Shown: positions 13,101 through 18,017 of the stretch, one piece after another | Position numbering within the stretch: position 1 is the stretch's first letter | Layout: every line of letters starts with the position of its first letter | Origin: a virus | Direction: 5' to 3' (one strand) | Virus record (IMG/VR): IMGVR_UViG_3300030329_006064 | Coordinates: 1 to 36,617 of that record | DNA: 36,617 bases | Notes under the pieces: model-generated | What the model saw: the letters and a program-made list of their open reading frames with translations, nothing else | What the model was told of the DNA's origin: nothing | Databases searched by the model: none | Position numbers and translations under genes: made by a program

Positions 13101-13466
13101 ACCGTGGTCGTCTACTGCTTGATTAAATTCTAGGTAGCCTGTTCTACTTTCTCCGTAGGCTATTGGGCCGGTAAATTCCACGGTGCTAGAACCCACCATT
13201 TCCCCTTCGCTATTACAAGCTCCGAGTTTAATATAGTCTAAGGTGTCTGATGTATTCCATGTATTCGTTATAACTACTTGTATGGTTTTATTGTCCCACC
13301 CAACAAGATTATTAATAGTGGTATCAGTGGGAGTAGCTGGTGCATCAGGAGAGCGATCAAAAGCAATACCACCGAACCTAACGTCACTAATTTTGTAGAA
13401 CCCATCATTATTAGTTGTTATACTAATTTGGTCACCAAAATTTCCTGTGAGTTGCTCTAATTGCAT
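1194..13466 (-). CDS. Giant 4090-residue multidomain adhesin/virion protein with IPT/TIG, LamG-like and GYTSxP/GGGG repeats
   Basis: One uninterrupted frame of 12.3 kb. Approximate residue map: 1-530, unassigned and cysteine-rich (GGC, ECC, QCC, SCGC clusters), ending in a Glu/Gly linker; about 625-710 and 780-860, IPT/TIG-like domains (VFPLSGVVGTQAFVEG; ISPPIGFSGDVATISG); 974-1038, very dense [ST]G dipeptides; 1220-1530, Pro/Gly-rich; 1535-1745, five GYTSxP/GGGG repeats; 1826-1943, Pro/Asn linker; three LamG-like domains near 2070-2390, 2410-2915 and 3020-3445, with signatures WHHFAFVKD (W2306), WNHVAVTRE (W2522) and WNHVAFVRH (W3360); then at least three more IPT-like domains from about 3590 (FTPLSGYEGYNITVTG; FTPSTGVYGDTVIFSG). 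Each LamG is interrupted by its own repeat array. No signal peptide or membrane segment is visible. LamG and IPT folds are typical of carbohydrate and surface binding, so an adhesin or long appendage is the best inference. The two stops TAA TAA precede the ATG. Confidence 0.85.
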   Translation of the reverse strand: MQLEQLTGNFGDQISITTNNDGFYKISDVRFGGIAFDRSPDAPATPTDTTINNLVGWDNKTIQVVITNTWNTSDTLDYIKLGACNSEGEMVGSSTVEFTGPIAYGESRTGYLEFNQAVDDHGSLTVDGEPLGSFVTDVAYLHANTYDVEWSNSDLEGICWDIPVNMAAFVKAQIGPSTVAGYSIFDHQADCGGCSSYPQGIDTRLNLAWPWFEFTGKADPDSSYLGITMQNMWGCYQTECCWGFDVFNSAGTLIGQDDGTNINVGNKIGTTDSYNLLLLEKSPGVSEERYKRSEIASVKYSGLWNGATNDQCCATGTFEVDGLENVGSFFGAIYPTAIGVDKGDDNETPVALGPPNGALPTGEAYLYNTGMAAGETVQVSLTNIAAEATYEGRDMDWGVLGGSYCYWIIARDSNERIIGAKGFDQVLTWLNNNDVGVYHSVTGDLQLSLGITTNMVKYISLSGIATQWDADGGDPQVWNDGLPPYEGQVGGASCGCDDLVPTGKLCVLGWDAPMATGAAIGVSPTGFAGCNSTFTYGAPAAEEGEGGGEGAPVSASGIPVPFEVINKNLLKFTVPGVEDLSGSALQDYVDYGYPNSVMVCSQERGLTGQASGAAVDPVFNYSGKNFSTAPVIKKVFPLSGVVGTQAFVEGDGFLGVSGLAIVDTTGFTCSEEGEWIFQTGTDIRYTAEVDNVFEYTGVASGLYTSKDGNNIAYLPFEILNNTGITFNFPSGNFEGHVVVWRSGQQPSPESTFVDGSAPSGTMDQRGYVLGKALESNRSPNRIKPTVEITGISPPIGFSGDVATISGRDFLCELLYYTEGQFINETGGYDTQAGYLVEFEGKGASGVFSPRAGYATTQLTGYIPGAASSGPVRIKQNENVDGGASGYYYSKHKFFIYPPAPSLSCLQGLGDDILPLNLAAILESRDLSGVYALADSGISNSMTGVAIFEVGKQAIDEPYTLTGWLTSGYSGQEDGVIAYATGYQTGTSGYLVTGLTNATGEVTGYISGFMAEISGFVNIPLSGEVAKGTLTGITFESGFVASKNALLYNDPVLFGNGEEGLKNTDYITVCGQNMNMSGIENLETSGAPPIMTGFQPPAITVYYPQLGPDLETCFEDYTEKLKRGDDPVCFLSGCESAFLWYFSGHWKYVDLASPDFQIALLDSFISTQAMASGALGLTHVAAKTELSQKLSGSAPDIFDPYQGKTLPNLLGGASRPTGVDHQLVGTTFTGAPLADAGPYGQTDRSKIPVFAPATFRTPLVSLSTNQNGQVAALSNLSGEWCYPAEQGPRYAGVSPAKPEVTYSGQASPRTGPPSASWGGAQNVAIQGTLSWSQNTTPYIQTMLWPDGRPTAKGGMGYSRVSLRGPTKFKSTNYVSEGGTNRSFVEEPPRGRTIYNSAGAPGPWIQSTPGGVGSPFRAAGLKFPGSPSFPGRPAPVPLNVQAENPGTVIQPEGVPRGNPTQAPLYSPGDTVLIPNVSDSTQSNKGLGASPWSVTRATTPENTPIGTAIAIPGGYGTDGGGVGAKLKVVQNILPAGSVISATVTNPGNNYNSPPTVIVGGGARENAEATATIENGQVTAINITNNGQGYPAAPVLTIIGGGGEGATATANINGVGDFVTDISVNDGGSGYTSKPTVTVSGGGGYGARATATIAGGSVTAVSISNRGRGYITQPDITFSGGGGSGATATTQIGGGDNGPISAIEVVDGGAGYTSPPTILIEGASGTEDIDIDAVVEDGRITSVKVTPNWKKRWTGIMYIGSDGNRAATVFPYLKNSDGSLVTSIGGWNGYFTMDPYGNIYNTTITPDELLTTQTTKVKNNQTVLTRSAGWNPFSNNPRLTPWPNSPITNVPGAGGGQQPNAGGNNMGPGAHTGPQDPNPTAIEIPPVPFNPPTTHQPYPTPTVGPIEQWAIPGSRRPYTPQLPSDPNNPNSPAFTGPVLRPNSPYSYTGISGQNINVGVSGICVVGAPYIIGCADNPCESVVSSIPTSTTHSFNRLNGLAVSTNCVGHFLYTGSTGCYIYDSNIVSSGVVFGSTKIPVHDETVQLTGIYYGASGATFIDDFVVYTGKEDFLVTNTGSCRFEGGYLQTESTEQLDLSNTPSWSVEFWLNHSSLYTGVESAPFGTKDVALFGLSGDQGGAAGNTFFHVGYTQDRGVGITGNAFTGNENMTISLISGGTGYIADCMTITISGGGGTGALASGTFTMGESGALTGITITNNGSGYTSLPSVIISGCGNLDPSGLGITGVGAHAEVTAFATPIEAVLTTGYDYPINVIKPYADLSGIQLTGYNLWTGWFTESIGNSYGGSQVSGWHHFAFVKDVTGYSFFYDGCRKGDSIPVAELDDYIPSGKVKFYFGGLCSGKFKSYNTGYNQCLLPDSTTDLQLDFDNNFTDTGSYEQTITSGGHPLFVTGFATCGVANVLFTGADFLQTTGTNFNYGTGDFTIECWVKPSGATRGFGINGNGIQTLWALGQNTYTSGASNFSTGNGLALMLNHYDNRLRLCFDYTEEGLFFDLIPPLNNVEIKEGEWNHVAVTRENTVFCSFINGQPAGDVETEDFAQNYYAKNIYTGQPVIDVPIVSGVTGDGMAISLISGGSGYLGEITITVSGGGGTGALAYATGDAVTGVITGINIINDGVGYTSLPTVIIVGSGTGAAAEVTSLSTTGLGPLPHSGQNLFIGGVLSGYVATCRVTDTGELYDTQPYKLTAGVATESGFVDPLFNPTGKVTYQVTDAERIGYVYTVQNGGTLSASADIHGYWGGYGSGEDGAGNPANSYGIISAHWMYNRTGSTGDEFLLTQHFRIGGTREQPRGITNPASTQYLYGYSTSQAPFPMTTGEGISTCYRKQTFSIELTGLASGDQVRFFCPRYNNTLPFQPDMMAESAKMGWSIPNNQHNQAFIEGLVFRESKFDNYVGQIDQFRVSNEAKYTNIGPTGIYDSGWLNSDLGPRTYVDELNVTKRAAFTVDNGYYSEPTSAPTSGSNTIAILNFDTDIGSSGIVVDGITGDSQHARIFKTYPVSSPATNITFETGETKFGTSCISFPTGDTQPGRDNYLYATGITLGLGDFTAEMWIKPSGNAFESTDVVVTSTTGITGGAVSTNIISGGAGFTETPTVILSGGSHLCIEGVDSCSATGLAVLSGLTISLLSGGAGYTAAPEVIISGETPLDNAIINDNFHYGESGVAEAFIDGGVVTGISMTVTGGLGYYNLPTIIIDGDGTGAAAEITSLGKIVSINVFGNSGFSGYTVAPTGVIISGGGGTGAYAEAVLNFTGLGVTGFTGTTGYGATDSQRKQTLVSFGPTGSGFNFFISGGPMGNVFGIDLYNGGFNSGLESTLIDTRTYLLGGTGTIASSGSPFGMWEDATYSGAPWNHVAFVRHNRDFKAYLDGKFAGMINYTGITPTYGNSNYSISGSEGLRIDNSTVKIGGGSIENIGYEGLMDGFNLVSEAKYTGVFKAPRPYVACDVDNEIVSHFDVPHNSYDFSEAHCCPATGDCRGYALWGETIAVQGAFIWNITGAVVGKNKTPASEWRVTQRDTVYVTIPEGAVSGPVGLMWNMNNPNIPAMGGGVISDQWAVEGGNTYVSGKKTECIIYGCNDLVIGPPPISIGGFTPLSGYEGYNITVTGSALHTATTLMVSGNFNNRISLPFTHLGTTGLNFVIPTPTTPRNVPQSETYIQVFSDTTGVTSTEKLKTLISGIQHFTPSTGVYGDTVIFSGNNFNIGVDTVLFRSYNTGTITSYVPGMNHTYVGNTGIHVQVPNGLIQGIPVISGSGIALTEVISGYTDFTPIPTISGIEITNRLVGCSFRLTGINATNLVPLLAFTGNSLQPHTAGSSGVVEFIANTGDAMAEAANSFPPIEGFGIDRHNTGVYSRFNYFGKFEIDKTHLEANLPTSAHTGYAIITGTLNNQIIGTGNPLLISRYEVFNTGNGYTFDNYYGVSGLDIDLIRQDFVGLKETYALQNISKVTGDQMVISGKVPIMTGVAPIKGGDRSRLRISGFNTLNITGIRFVNTEDTADCHMLTGDFVKDITTITVNNPTTNSTSEKNITGWYMKQVYTGNGEYIDAGNFVQLAEFYPCEEMRIYGSIEIEYMYDSSITMTGDC
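1202..1206 (-). promoter_or_regulatory. Ribosome-binding site AGGAG for the left-edge fibre-like gene
   Basis: The minus strand reads AGGAG with 9 nt to the ATG at 1192. It lies inside the last codons of the 4090-residue gene, which points to translational coupling between the two genes. It also fixes the start of the left-edge gene, which overlaps no other credible start. Confidence 0.65.
3690..4205 (-). repeat. Four GYTSxP/GGGG repeats inserted in LamG domain 3 of the 4090-residue protein
   Basis: Four units (cores GAGFTETPTVILSGG, GAGYTAAPEVIISGE, GLGYYNLPTIIIDGDG and SGYTVAPTGVIISGGGG) sit just after the strand FTAEMWIKPSG and before the continuation RKQTLVSFGPTGSGF and W3360. LamG modules normally run straight through this point. 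Confidence 0.78.
5505..5742 (-). repeat. GYTSxP/GGGG repeat pair inserted in LamG domain 2 of the 4090-residue protein
   Basis: Two units (GSGYLGEITITVSGGGG and GVGYTSLPTVIIVGSG) follow the strand FINGQPAGDVE and precede NLFIGG, which in LamG modules normally follow each other closely. The insertion point differs from those in LamG domains 1 and 3. Confidence 0.76.
6715..6990 (-). repeat. GYTSxP/GGGG repeat pair inserted in LamG domain 1 of the 4090-residue protein
   Basis: Two repeat units (cores GTGYIADCMTITISGGGG and GSGYTSLPSVIISGCG) lie between the opening LamG strands (WSVEFWLNHS) and the closing signature WHHFAFVKD at W2306. The domain resumes after the array, so this is an insertion into a loop and not a neighbouring domain. 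Confidence 0.78.
8235..8865 (-). repeat. Free-standing array of five GYTSxP/GGGG protein repeats in the 4090-residue gene
   Basis: Five consecutive units of about 40 residues follow the pattern G-x-G-Y-x-x-x-P-x-[VIL]-x-[VIL]-x-G-G-G-G then Ala/Thr-rich, then a strand and turn. Recognisable cores are NYNSPPTVIVGGG, GYPAAPVLTIIGGGG, GYTSKPTVTVSGGGG, GYITQPDITFSGGGG and GYTSPPTILIEG. The regular alternation of hydrophobic residues suggests stacked beta strands. This array is not inside a recognisable LamG domain, unlike the other large arrays. Confidence 0.85.
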
Positions 13467-13469
13467 TTA

Positions 13470-14594
13470 TTAAAACCCTCTGTCATTAACTTTAAATCCA
13501 GATTGTGTTGTATTTCCTACGTTGGGCCAAAAAACATTTCCCCCTACGGTGGTAACTTCTATAGTTCCTTTTCCTGACCCCCCGTGCATCACGGCATCTT
13601 CAGGAACGCGAACTTGTATAAGGGTGTCGCTGACTATTGATATACCAGTGGTGGGAACTAGGTCTTCACCGAATCGTACACTGGTGGTATTTGAAAAATA
13701 TTTTCCAGATAACGAAATTAATTCATGGGCATATCCACTATAGGGATTAATTCCACTAAAAAGTGGAGCTTCCCCTATTTTTTCTTGCATTAATGTTATG
13801 TTTGTTTCTATTTTTTCTCCAGCCGACACATTCAGTGATGCTGATGTTAATATTCCCCTTACTTTAAATGTTTCTAGTATGTTTTCTCCGCTGTCAGCAA
13901 AATTAAATTTCATCTCACCCGGTGCTCCTGACAGGGTAAGGGTATCCAGTCCAATATTATAACCTCCTATTGAAGTAGTTATATTTTTTTTATTAAATTT
14001 TATTTCTTTGGGCACTGATTGCCCCGCGAGGTATACGGGGGTAAAGTTGGATTGAAATGCAAAATTTGCATTAGACATTGAAGCAGGGACTACAGTGGTA
14101 ACGCCCGCACCAGTAGGGACTGTGGTAGAAGGCGCAACGCCCGAAAGTTCTGTTATAGTACAGTCAGAAAAATTTAAAATCTTGGTTTTATTTACATCAA
14201 TGTTGGTGCGGTCGGGGGTGAATGTTCCCTCAATACCACCATGAAAACTTATAGCTGCTGTTACCACGACGGGGCCATATTGCTCTACTGTAAAAGAATA
14301 AGTAGATAAAAATCCACTTTTAAAAGTTAATCCTGCACACGATCCTGTAATTTGTTGTTTTTCATTAACTATAAAATCTTTCAGAAAGTCAGAACCAGTT
14401 AGAAAATAAGTAAAATCTATGGTTCCAATTAATCCACGGTTTGCTCTGTAATCAAAACTACTTTTATTAGGTACCAGATAAACAGGACTCACTTGATTAT
14501 CAAGCGAGATACCAAGGTCTTGAACGAGGAAGGTTTTTGGTTCCGCGCCACTACCGAGTATTAAATTGGCATTATTATAATTGTAATAAGCCAT
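13470..14594 (-). CDS. Putative virion protein, two tube-like beta halves plus C-terminal IPT/TIG domain
   Basis: 374 residues. The first 280 appear to contain two related beta-rich halves: VYLVPNKSSFDYRANRG through FKSGFLSTYSFTVEQYG, and VYLAGQSVPKEIKFNKK through FKVRGILTSASLNVSAG. The motif of a strand, a turn, then LTSxSF/L, a short turn and a further strand resembles phage tail-tube-type barrels. That comparison is by eye and weak. Residues about 285-373 read as an IPT/TIG domain (FSGINPYSGYAHELISLSG, then VRFGEDLVPTTGISIVSD and VRVPEDA). Start: ATG at 14594, with AAGG about 10 nt upstream in the minus-strand reading. It lies 24 nt after the glycosyltransferase stop and its own stop is 3 nt before the 4090-residue gene, so the genes are probably co-transcribed. 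It could be an appendage adaptor instead of a tube protein. Confidence 0.55.
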   Translation of the reverse strand: MAYYNYNNANLILGSGAEPKTFLVQDLGISLDNQVSPVYLVPNKSSFDYRANRGLIGTIDFTYFLTGSDFLKDFIVNEKQQITGSCAGLTFKSGFLSTYSFTVEQYGPVVVTAAISFHGGIEGTFTPDRTNIDVNKTKILNFSDCTITELSGVAPSTTVPTGAGVTTVVPASMSNANFAFQSNFTPVYLAGQSVPKEIKFNKKNITTSIGGYNIGLDTLTLSGAPGEMKFNFADSGENILETFKVRGILTSASLNVSAGEKIETNITLMQEKIGEAPLFSGINPYSGYAHELISLSGKYFSNTTSVRFGEDLVPTTGISIVSDTLIQVRVPEDAVMHGGSGKGTIEVTTVGGNVFWPNVGNTTQSGFKVNDRGF

Positions 14595-14618
14595 CCTTGA
14601 GCCTTTTACCGTAATATC

Positions 14619-15419
14619 TTACACTTTTTCATTACAAAGGAGGCTCTTTAAATACTGATATTTTTTTAATTCTTCTATTTTTTTATCTAAATCGACTGGT
14701 TTGGAAACTGTACCCTGACGAGCATTGTAATAGCACGCGACGATACTGTTAACAGGAACAATTTCTACTGATGCCGCCTTAAATTCGTCCCATAAAAAGA
14801 TATCTTCATGTGCATCCATATTTTCATAAAAAAGTTTCCCACTCTCAGGAATAAGATCAGCGTGCATTAGCGTTGTCCACGGTCCAAAGGCATTTTTTTT
14901 AATAGATTCACTGGCATTTCTTAAAAGCTTCTCGCCGCCCGTGCAATAGTACCAACTTCCCACTAAAAAATAAGCATTTAAGGATTTAGCGACTTCTAAT
15001 AGCCCAATGGGTCTTTCTTGGGTAAAAAAATCATCTGCATCCGCCATAAAAATAGCAGGATAATCATGAGAATATTTTAAACTTTCTTTAATTACTCTAT
15101 TTTTGGCCTCAGCTATTGTTTTTGCTTTATTAAATTTAAATAAATTAAATTTTTTGGCAGAAGTATGTTTTGAAAAAGATTTTGCTATTTTATAGGTGTT
15201 ATCATCACTATTATCATCCCCAAAATGCATAATCCACTCAAAATTCCTCATTGCGTTGTTTATGGAGGCCAAAGTAATCGGCAACCACTTCTCCGCGTTC
15301 CTTGCCGCCATGACCACTTGGCACCCCTTGGCTCCCCATAATTTTTTATTTTTAATTTTCTTGGCTTTTTCAGAAAAAAATCTATTTCTCTCCATTAAAT
15401 TAAAAAGCATGGTTATCAT
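14619..15419 (-). CDS. Family 2-like glycosyltransferase (GT-A fold)
   Basis: 266 residues. Residues 33-75 give the nucleotide-sugar-binding start of GT2 enzymes: strand CQVVMAARNAEKWLPITLAS, then EWIMHFGDDNSDDNT with acidic residues 68-73. Residues 121-131 (AIFMADADDFF) supply the D-x-D metal-binding motif. EDIFLWDEF near 205-213 is placed like the catalytic-base region of the family. The C-terminus is Lys-rich. No membrane segment is visible, so the enzyme is probably cytoplasmic. GT2 enzymes transfer a sugar from a nucleotide-sugar donor; the acceptor here is unknown. Its position ahead of [ST]G-rich virion proteins allows the inference that it glycosylates virion proteins, but modification of host polysaccharide or of DNA is equally possible. 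The start is uncertain: Met1, Met4 (15410) and Met9 (15395) are all in frame and none has a good ribosome-binding site. Confidence 0.82.
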   Translation of the reverse strand: MITMLFNLMERNRFFSEKAKKIKNKKLWGAKGCQVVMAARNAEKWLPITLASINNAMRNFEWIMHFGDDNSDDNTYKIAKSFSKHTSAKKFNLFKFNKAKTIAEAKNRVIKESLKYSHDYPAIFMADADDFFTQERPIGLLEVAKSLNAYFLVGSWYYCTGGEKLLRNASESIKKNAFGPWTTLMHADLIPESGKLFYENMDAHEDIFLWDEFKAASVEIVPVNSIVACYYNARQGTVSKPVDLDKKIEELKKYQYLKSLLCNEKV

Positions 15420-15477
15420 AATGTTTTTTTGTAATAATCACGATAAAAAGTGTAAATTAGGATAAGGTAAAAGGCAT
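15420..15477. promoter_or_regulatory. Divergent intergenic region, probable promoters for both gene groups
   Basis: This is the only gap between divergent genes. On the minus strand, TTTACA (15456-15451) and TACAAA (15433-15428) are separated by 17 bp, which fits a sigma-70-type promoter. Its transcript would begin almost at Met1 of the glycosyltransferase, so a start at Met4 or Met9 becomes more plausible. On the plus strand, TTGTAA (15429-15434) and TAAATT (15453-15458) are 18 bp apart, a weak match. TAAGG at 15463-15467 and AAGG at 15471-15474 precede the gpM-like ATG; the first has the better spacing. AT-richness makes chance matches likely. Confidence 0.35.
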
Positions 15478-16011
15478 ATGGCATCTATATATGATGAAAT
15501 CGCGGCTTGGAGTAGCTCTACTACATATAACACTAATGATATTGTAGAGTACCCGGCAAACACGAGTATTTACTGGTACTCTAGAAGTGATGCTAACCTC
15601 AATAGTGGTCCCAGTATAGGAAATGTCCACTGGGGAGGAAATACCAACTTTAGTGTGGGAGAAGCTTCAAAACAAAAAACCGAATTTATTTGGACCCCCT
15701 CTTATAATCAAACAACCCGTATTGCACCTCGTGTATTAGCTGTCCGTTTTGGGGATGGCTATACCCAAAGAACTCCCGATGGTATAAATAACAACCTTAT
15801 TACCCTAGACATGAGTTTTGAAGGTCGTTCTGAAAAAGAAACCCTCGCGATTATGCACTTTTTAAATACCAGACGAGCAGCAGAAGCGTTTGCTTATACC
15901 CCCCCTGCTCCTTTTGCAACACAAAAACTTTTTATAGCTAAAAAATTTGATTCTACTTTTATATTTAATGATAATTATAACATCAAAGCAACTTTTGAAG
16001 AAACCCCATAA
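15478..16011 (+). CDS. M: Tail tip protein M-like (lambda gpM family) with N-terminal chitin-binding-type-3-like module
   Basis: 177 residues, against about 109 for lambda gpM as I recall. Residues about 85-177 carry the phage minor tail protein M pattern: RFGDGYTQRTPDGINN, then LDMSFEGRS, then a helix (LAIMHFLNTRRAAEAFAY) and KLFIAKKF with a C-terminal strand. Family members are tail tip components that help join the tip to the tail tube. Residues about 8-52 are extra: AAWSSSTTYNTNDIVEY, later Y33 and W52, match the W-x(n)-Y-x-x-x-D-x-V pattern of the carbohydrate-binding module 5/12 (chitin-binding type 3) fold. The stop overlaps the next start by one base (TAATG), which indicates translational coupling. 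It is first in the plus-strand operon. Confidence 0.88.
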   Translation: MASIYDEIAAWSSSTTYNTNDIVEYPANTSIYWYSRSDANLNSGPSIGNVHWGGNTNFSVGEASKQKTEFIWTPSYNQTTRIAPRVLAVRFGDGYTQRTPDGINNNLITLDMSFEGRSEKETLAIMHFLNTRRAAEAFAYTPPAPFATQKLFIAKKFDSTFIFNDNYNIKATFEETP

Positions 16012-17243
16012 TGGCACATAAAGACGAACATTTTAAAAACCCCCTAAATAGAAGCGGCGGGGTGGTGATGACAAAAGCAGAAGCTCGCGAGAGTATGAAA
16101 AATCTGCAAGCTCAAGCCACAGCCTTAGAGCCCACGGCTTTAATAGAGCTTTTTGAAATTGATCTTTCAAATATTCTGAGTCCTGACAAAATCAAAAAAA
16201 GGCAAAAATTTAATGAACTTAATTTGTTAATGGGCGGCACATTAATTGATGACCCTTTTAGTTCGTCAATAAGTGTATTCCGCTTCCACAATAATATAAA
16301 ATTAATACAAAGAGACATTTGGTTTCAAGGAAATAGATATAAAGCTTTTCCGTGCAAAGCCGAAGGGTTTGAAACAAATTCTACCGGCCCAGCAGCTTCC
16401 CCAAAAATTTCATTTGGATCGCGTCCTGAAGCTCTTAGCAAATTTGCCGTTTTAAAAGAACTACTTAAAGACCTTGATGATTTAGTTGGCGCAAAAGTTA
16501 CGAGGCTTAAAACTTTTAGTAAATTTTTAGATTATCAAAATTGGTATCAATTAGATAGTGATGGGAATCCCGATCTTACCAAAAGATTATACCAAGATAT
16601 ACCCAGTGAAATAACCCCTGACGAAAATGCATTTTTCCCACCCGATCTTTTTTTCATTGAAAAAAAATCTTATGAAGATAAAAAATCCATGCAATTTGAA
16701 TTATCTTCTTACGTTAACTTTGAAGGACTTCAGCTACCTCAAAGAATTTTTAATATGAAAAGGTGTACATGGCATTATCGTAGCGCGGGGTGTACCTATG
16801 AATACCAATTTCGTGCCCAAGCTGAAGGGTGGATAAATACACACGAACATTTTGAAGGCACACATCTTCCAAAACACGCACCACCCATAGCTACTGAAAA
16901 TGATGAGTTAATTAGTGAAATAAGCCCGGGGTATAACCCTATTTCTGCAAATACCCCCCACAAATGGTCTCCTAATACAGTTTATTTTAAAGATGATATT
17001 GTTTTTATTGTTCATGATAAAAAATCATTTTATTTTGTAGCTAAACACGATATTCCCCAAAACACACCCCCTCCCAATTATGATCATTGGATAGCAGATC
17101 AATGTTCTAAAACTTTTAATGGGTGCAAACTTAGATGGGGAGTGAGCTCTACCCCTGTTCAAATGGATGCTAATCACCCCAAAAGGGGAATTTTGCCCTT
17201 CGGTGCCTTTCCGTCAATTACAAGAGAAGGAGGGCGAGGCTGA
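16011..17243 (+). CDS. L: Tail tip protein L-like (lambda gpL family), iron-sulfur cysteines, inserted carbohydrate-binding-like module
   Basis: 410 residues, against about 232 for lambda gpL as I recall. The N-terminal domain has the gpL start of ALIELFEIDLSNI, then VFRFHNNIKLIQRDIWFQGN and YKAFPCKAEGFE, and later ISFGSRPEALSKF. The C-terminal part has four cysteines at C252, C261, C365 and C372, spaced C-x8-C and C-x6-C; lambda gpL binds an iron-sulfur cluster with the same two spacings as I recall them. Between the pairs lie 103 residues, where lambda has about 22. The insert includes, at about 316-363, KWSPNTVYFKDDIV with Y339 and W359, a chitin-binding-type-3-like pattern. Residues 171-235 also look longer than usual. 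The gene overlaps the upstream stop by one base and the downstream start by one base (TGATG). Confidence 0.87.
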   Translation: MAHKDEHFKNPLNRSGGVVMTKAEARESMKNLQAQATALEPTALIELFEIDLSNILSPDKIKKRQKFNELNLLMGGTLIDDPFSSSISVFRFHNNIKLIQRDIWFQGNRYKAFPCKAEGFETNSTGPAASPKISFGSRPEALSKFAVLKELLKDLDDLVGAKVTRLKTFSKFLDYQNWYQLDSDGNPDLTKRLYQDIPSEITPDENAFFPPDLFFIEKKSYEDKKSMQFELSSYVNFEGLQLPQRIFNMKRCTWHYRSAGCTYEYQFRAQAEGWINTHEHFEGTHLPKHAPPIATENDELISEISPGYNPISANTPHKWSPNTVYFKDDIVFIVHDKKSFYFVAKHDIPQNTPPPNYDHWIADQCSKTFNGCKLRWGVSSTPVQMDANHPKRGILPFGAFPSITREGGRG

Positions 17244-18016
17244 TGATTTTAACACCCAAAATAAAAAATAAAATTAAAAACCATGCTGAAAAAGAAATGC
17301 CGCATGAATGCTGTGGTTTTATTATAGAAAAAGGGAAATCTCTTGACACCTATCCGTGCAAAAATATTGCTACGGACCCCACGCATCATTTTAAAATTCC
17401 CCCAGAGGATTACATTAAATGTTCTGATACTGAAAATATAATGGCAATATACCACTCCCACCCAAATAAAGTGAATCATTTTTCTCTTGCGGATGAACAA
17501 AATATGAATATCACCGAGAATAGATTTATTCTTTATTGTGTGGGTACTGATGAGTTTATAGATTCTAAACAAGAAAAATTTAGTAACTATATAGGAAAAG
17601 AATTTACAAATACACCCTACCCCGGGTGTATAACTCTCACTAAAAATTATCTTAAAGACAAATTTAGTTCTTTTTATAAAGGTCGATTACTAACGGCTTC
17701 TGAAATTTTCCCAAGCTACGAATATTTCTTTAAAGAAAATTTATACGAAGTAGACTTTAAGAAAGTAATAAAAAAATTTAAAGATTTTAATTTCTCACGG
17801 ATAACCCCCACGCCGACCTCAAAAGAAGACCTTCAGGAGCATGATCTTATTGTCACTCCTCGGGGGGCGCAGGAAAATATGCCTGTTCACCTAGCTATTT
17901 ATACAGGAAATGGAGATGTTTTGTGTCACCCCTTGAGAAAGAAGTCGTGTTTATTAGATTATGATATTTTTTTTAAAGACAGAGTATGGGCAGTATTCAG
18001 ATTAGATTTTTTATAA
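17243..18016 (+). CDS. K: Tail tip assembly protein K-like: JAMM/MPN metallopeptidase plus NlpC/P60 domain
   Basis: 257 residues with two domains, as in lambda gpK. The N-terminal JAMM/MPN domain (1-105) has E22 in HECCG and the zinc motif HSHP-x6-S-x2-D, with H71, H73, S81 and D84 all present. The C-terminal NlpC/P60 cysteine-peptidase-like domain has C129 (PGCITL), DLIV near 201 in the position of the family's GD-hydrophobic motif, H216 (VHLAIY) and H229 (CHPL). This gives a complete candidate Cys-His-His triad. The family is needed for tail tip assembly and may be involved in peptidoglycan cleavage at entry; which domain does what is not settled by the sequence. Both active sites look intact. 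The start overlaps the gpL stop, and the next gene begins 1 nt after the stop. Confidence 0.92.
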   Translation: MILTPKIKNKIKNHAEKEMPHECCGFIIEKGKSLDTYPCKNIATDPTHHFKIPPEDYIKCSDTENIMAIYHSHPNKVNHFSLADEQNMNITENRFILYCVGTDEFIDSKQEKFSNYIGKEFTNTPYPGCITLTKNYLKDKFSSFYKGRLLTASEIFPSYEYFFKENLYEVDFKKVIKKFKDFNFSRITPTPTSKEDLQEHDLIVTPRGAQENMPVHLAIYTGNGDVLCHPLRKKSCLLDYDIFFKDRVWAVFRLDFL

Positions 18017-18017
18017 A

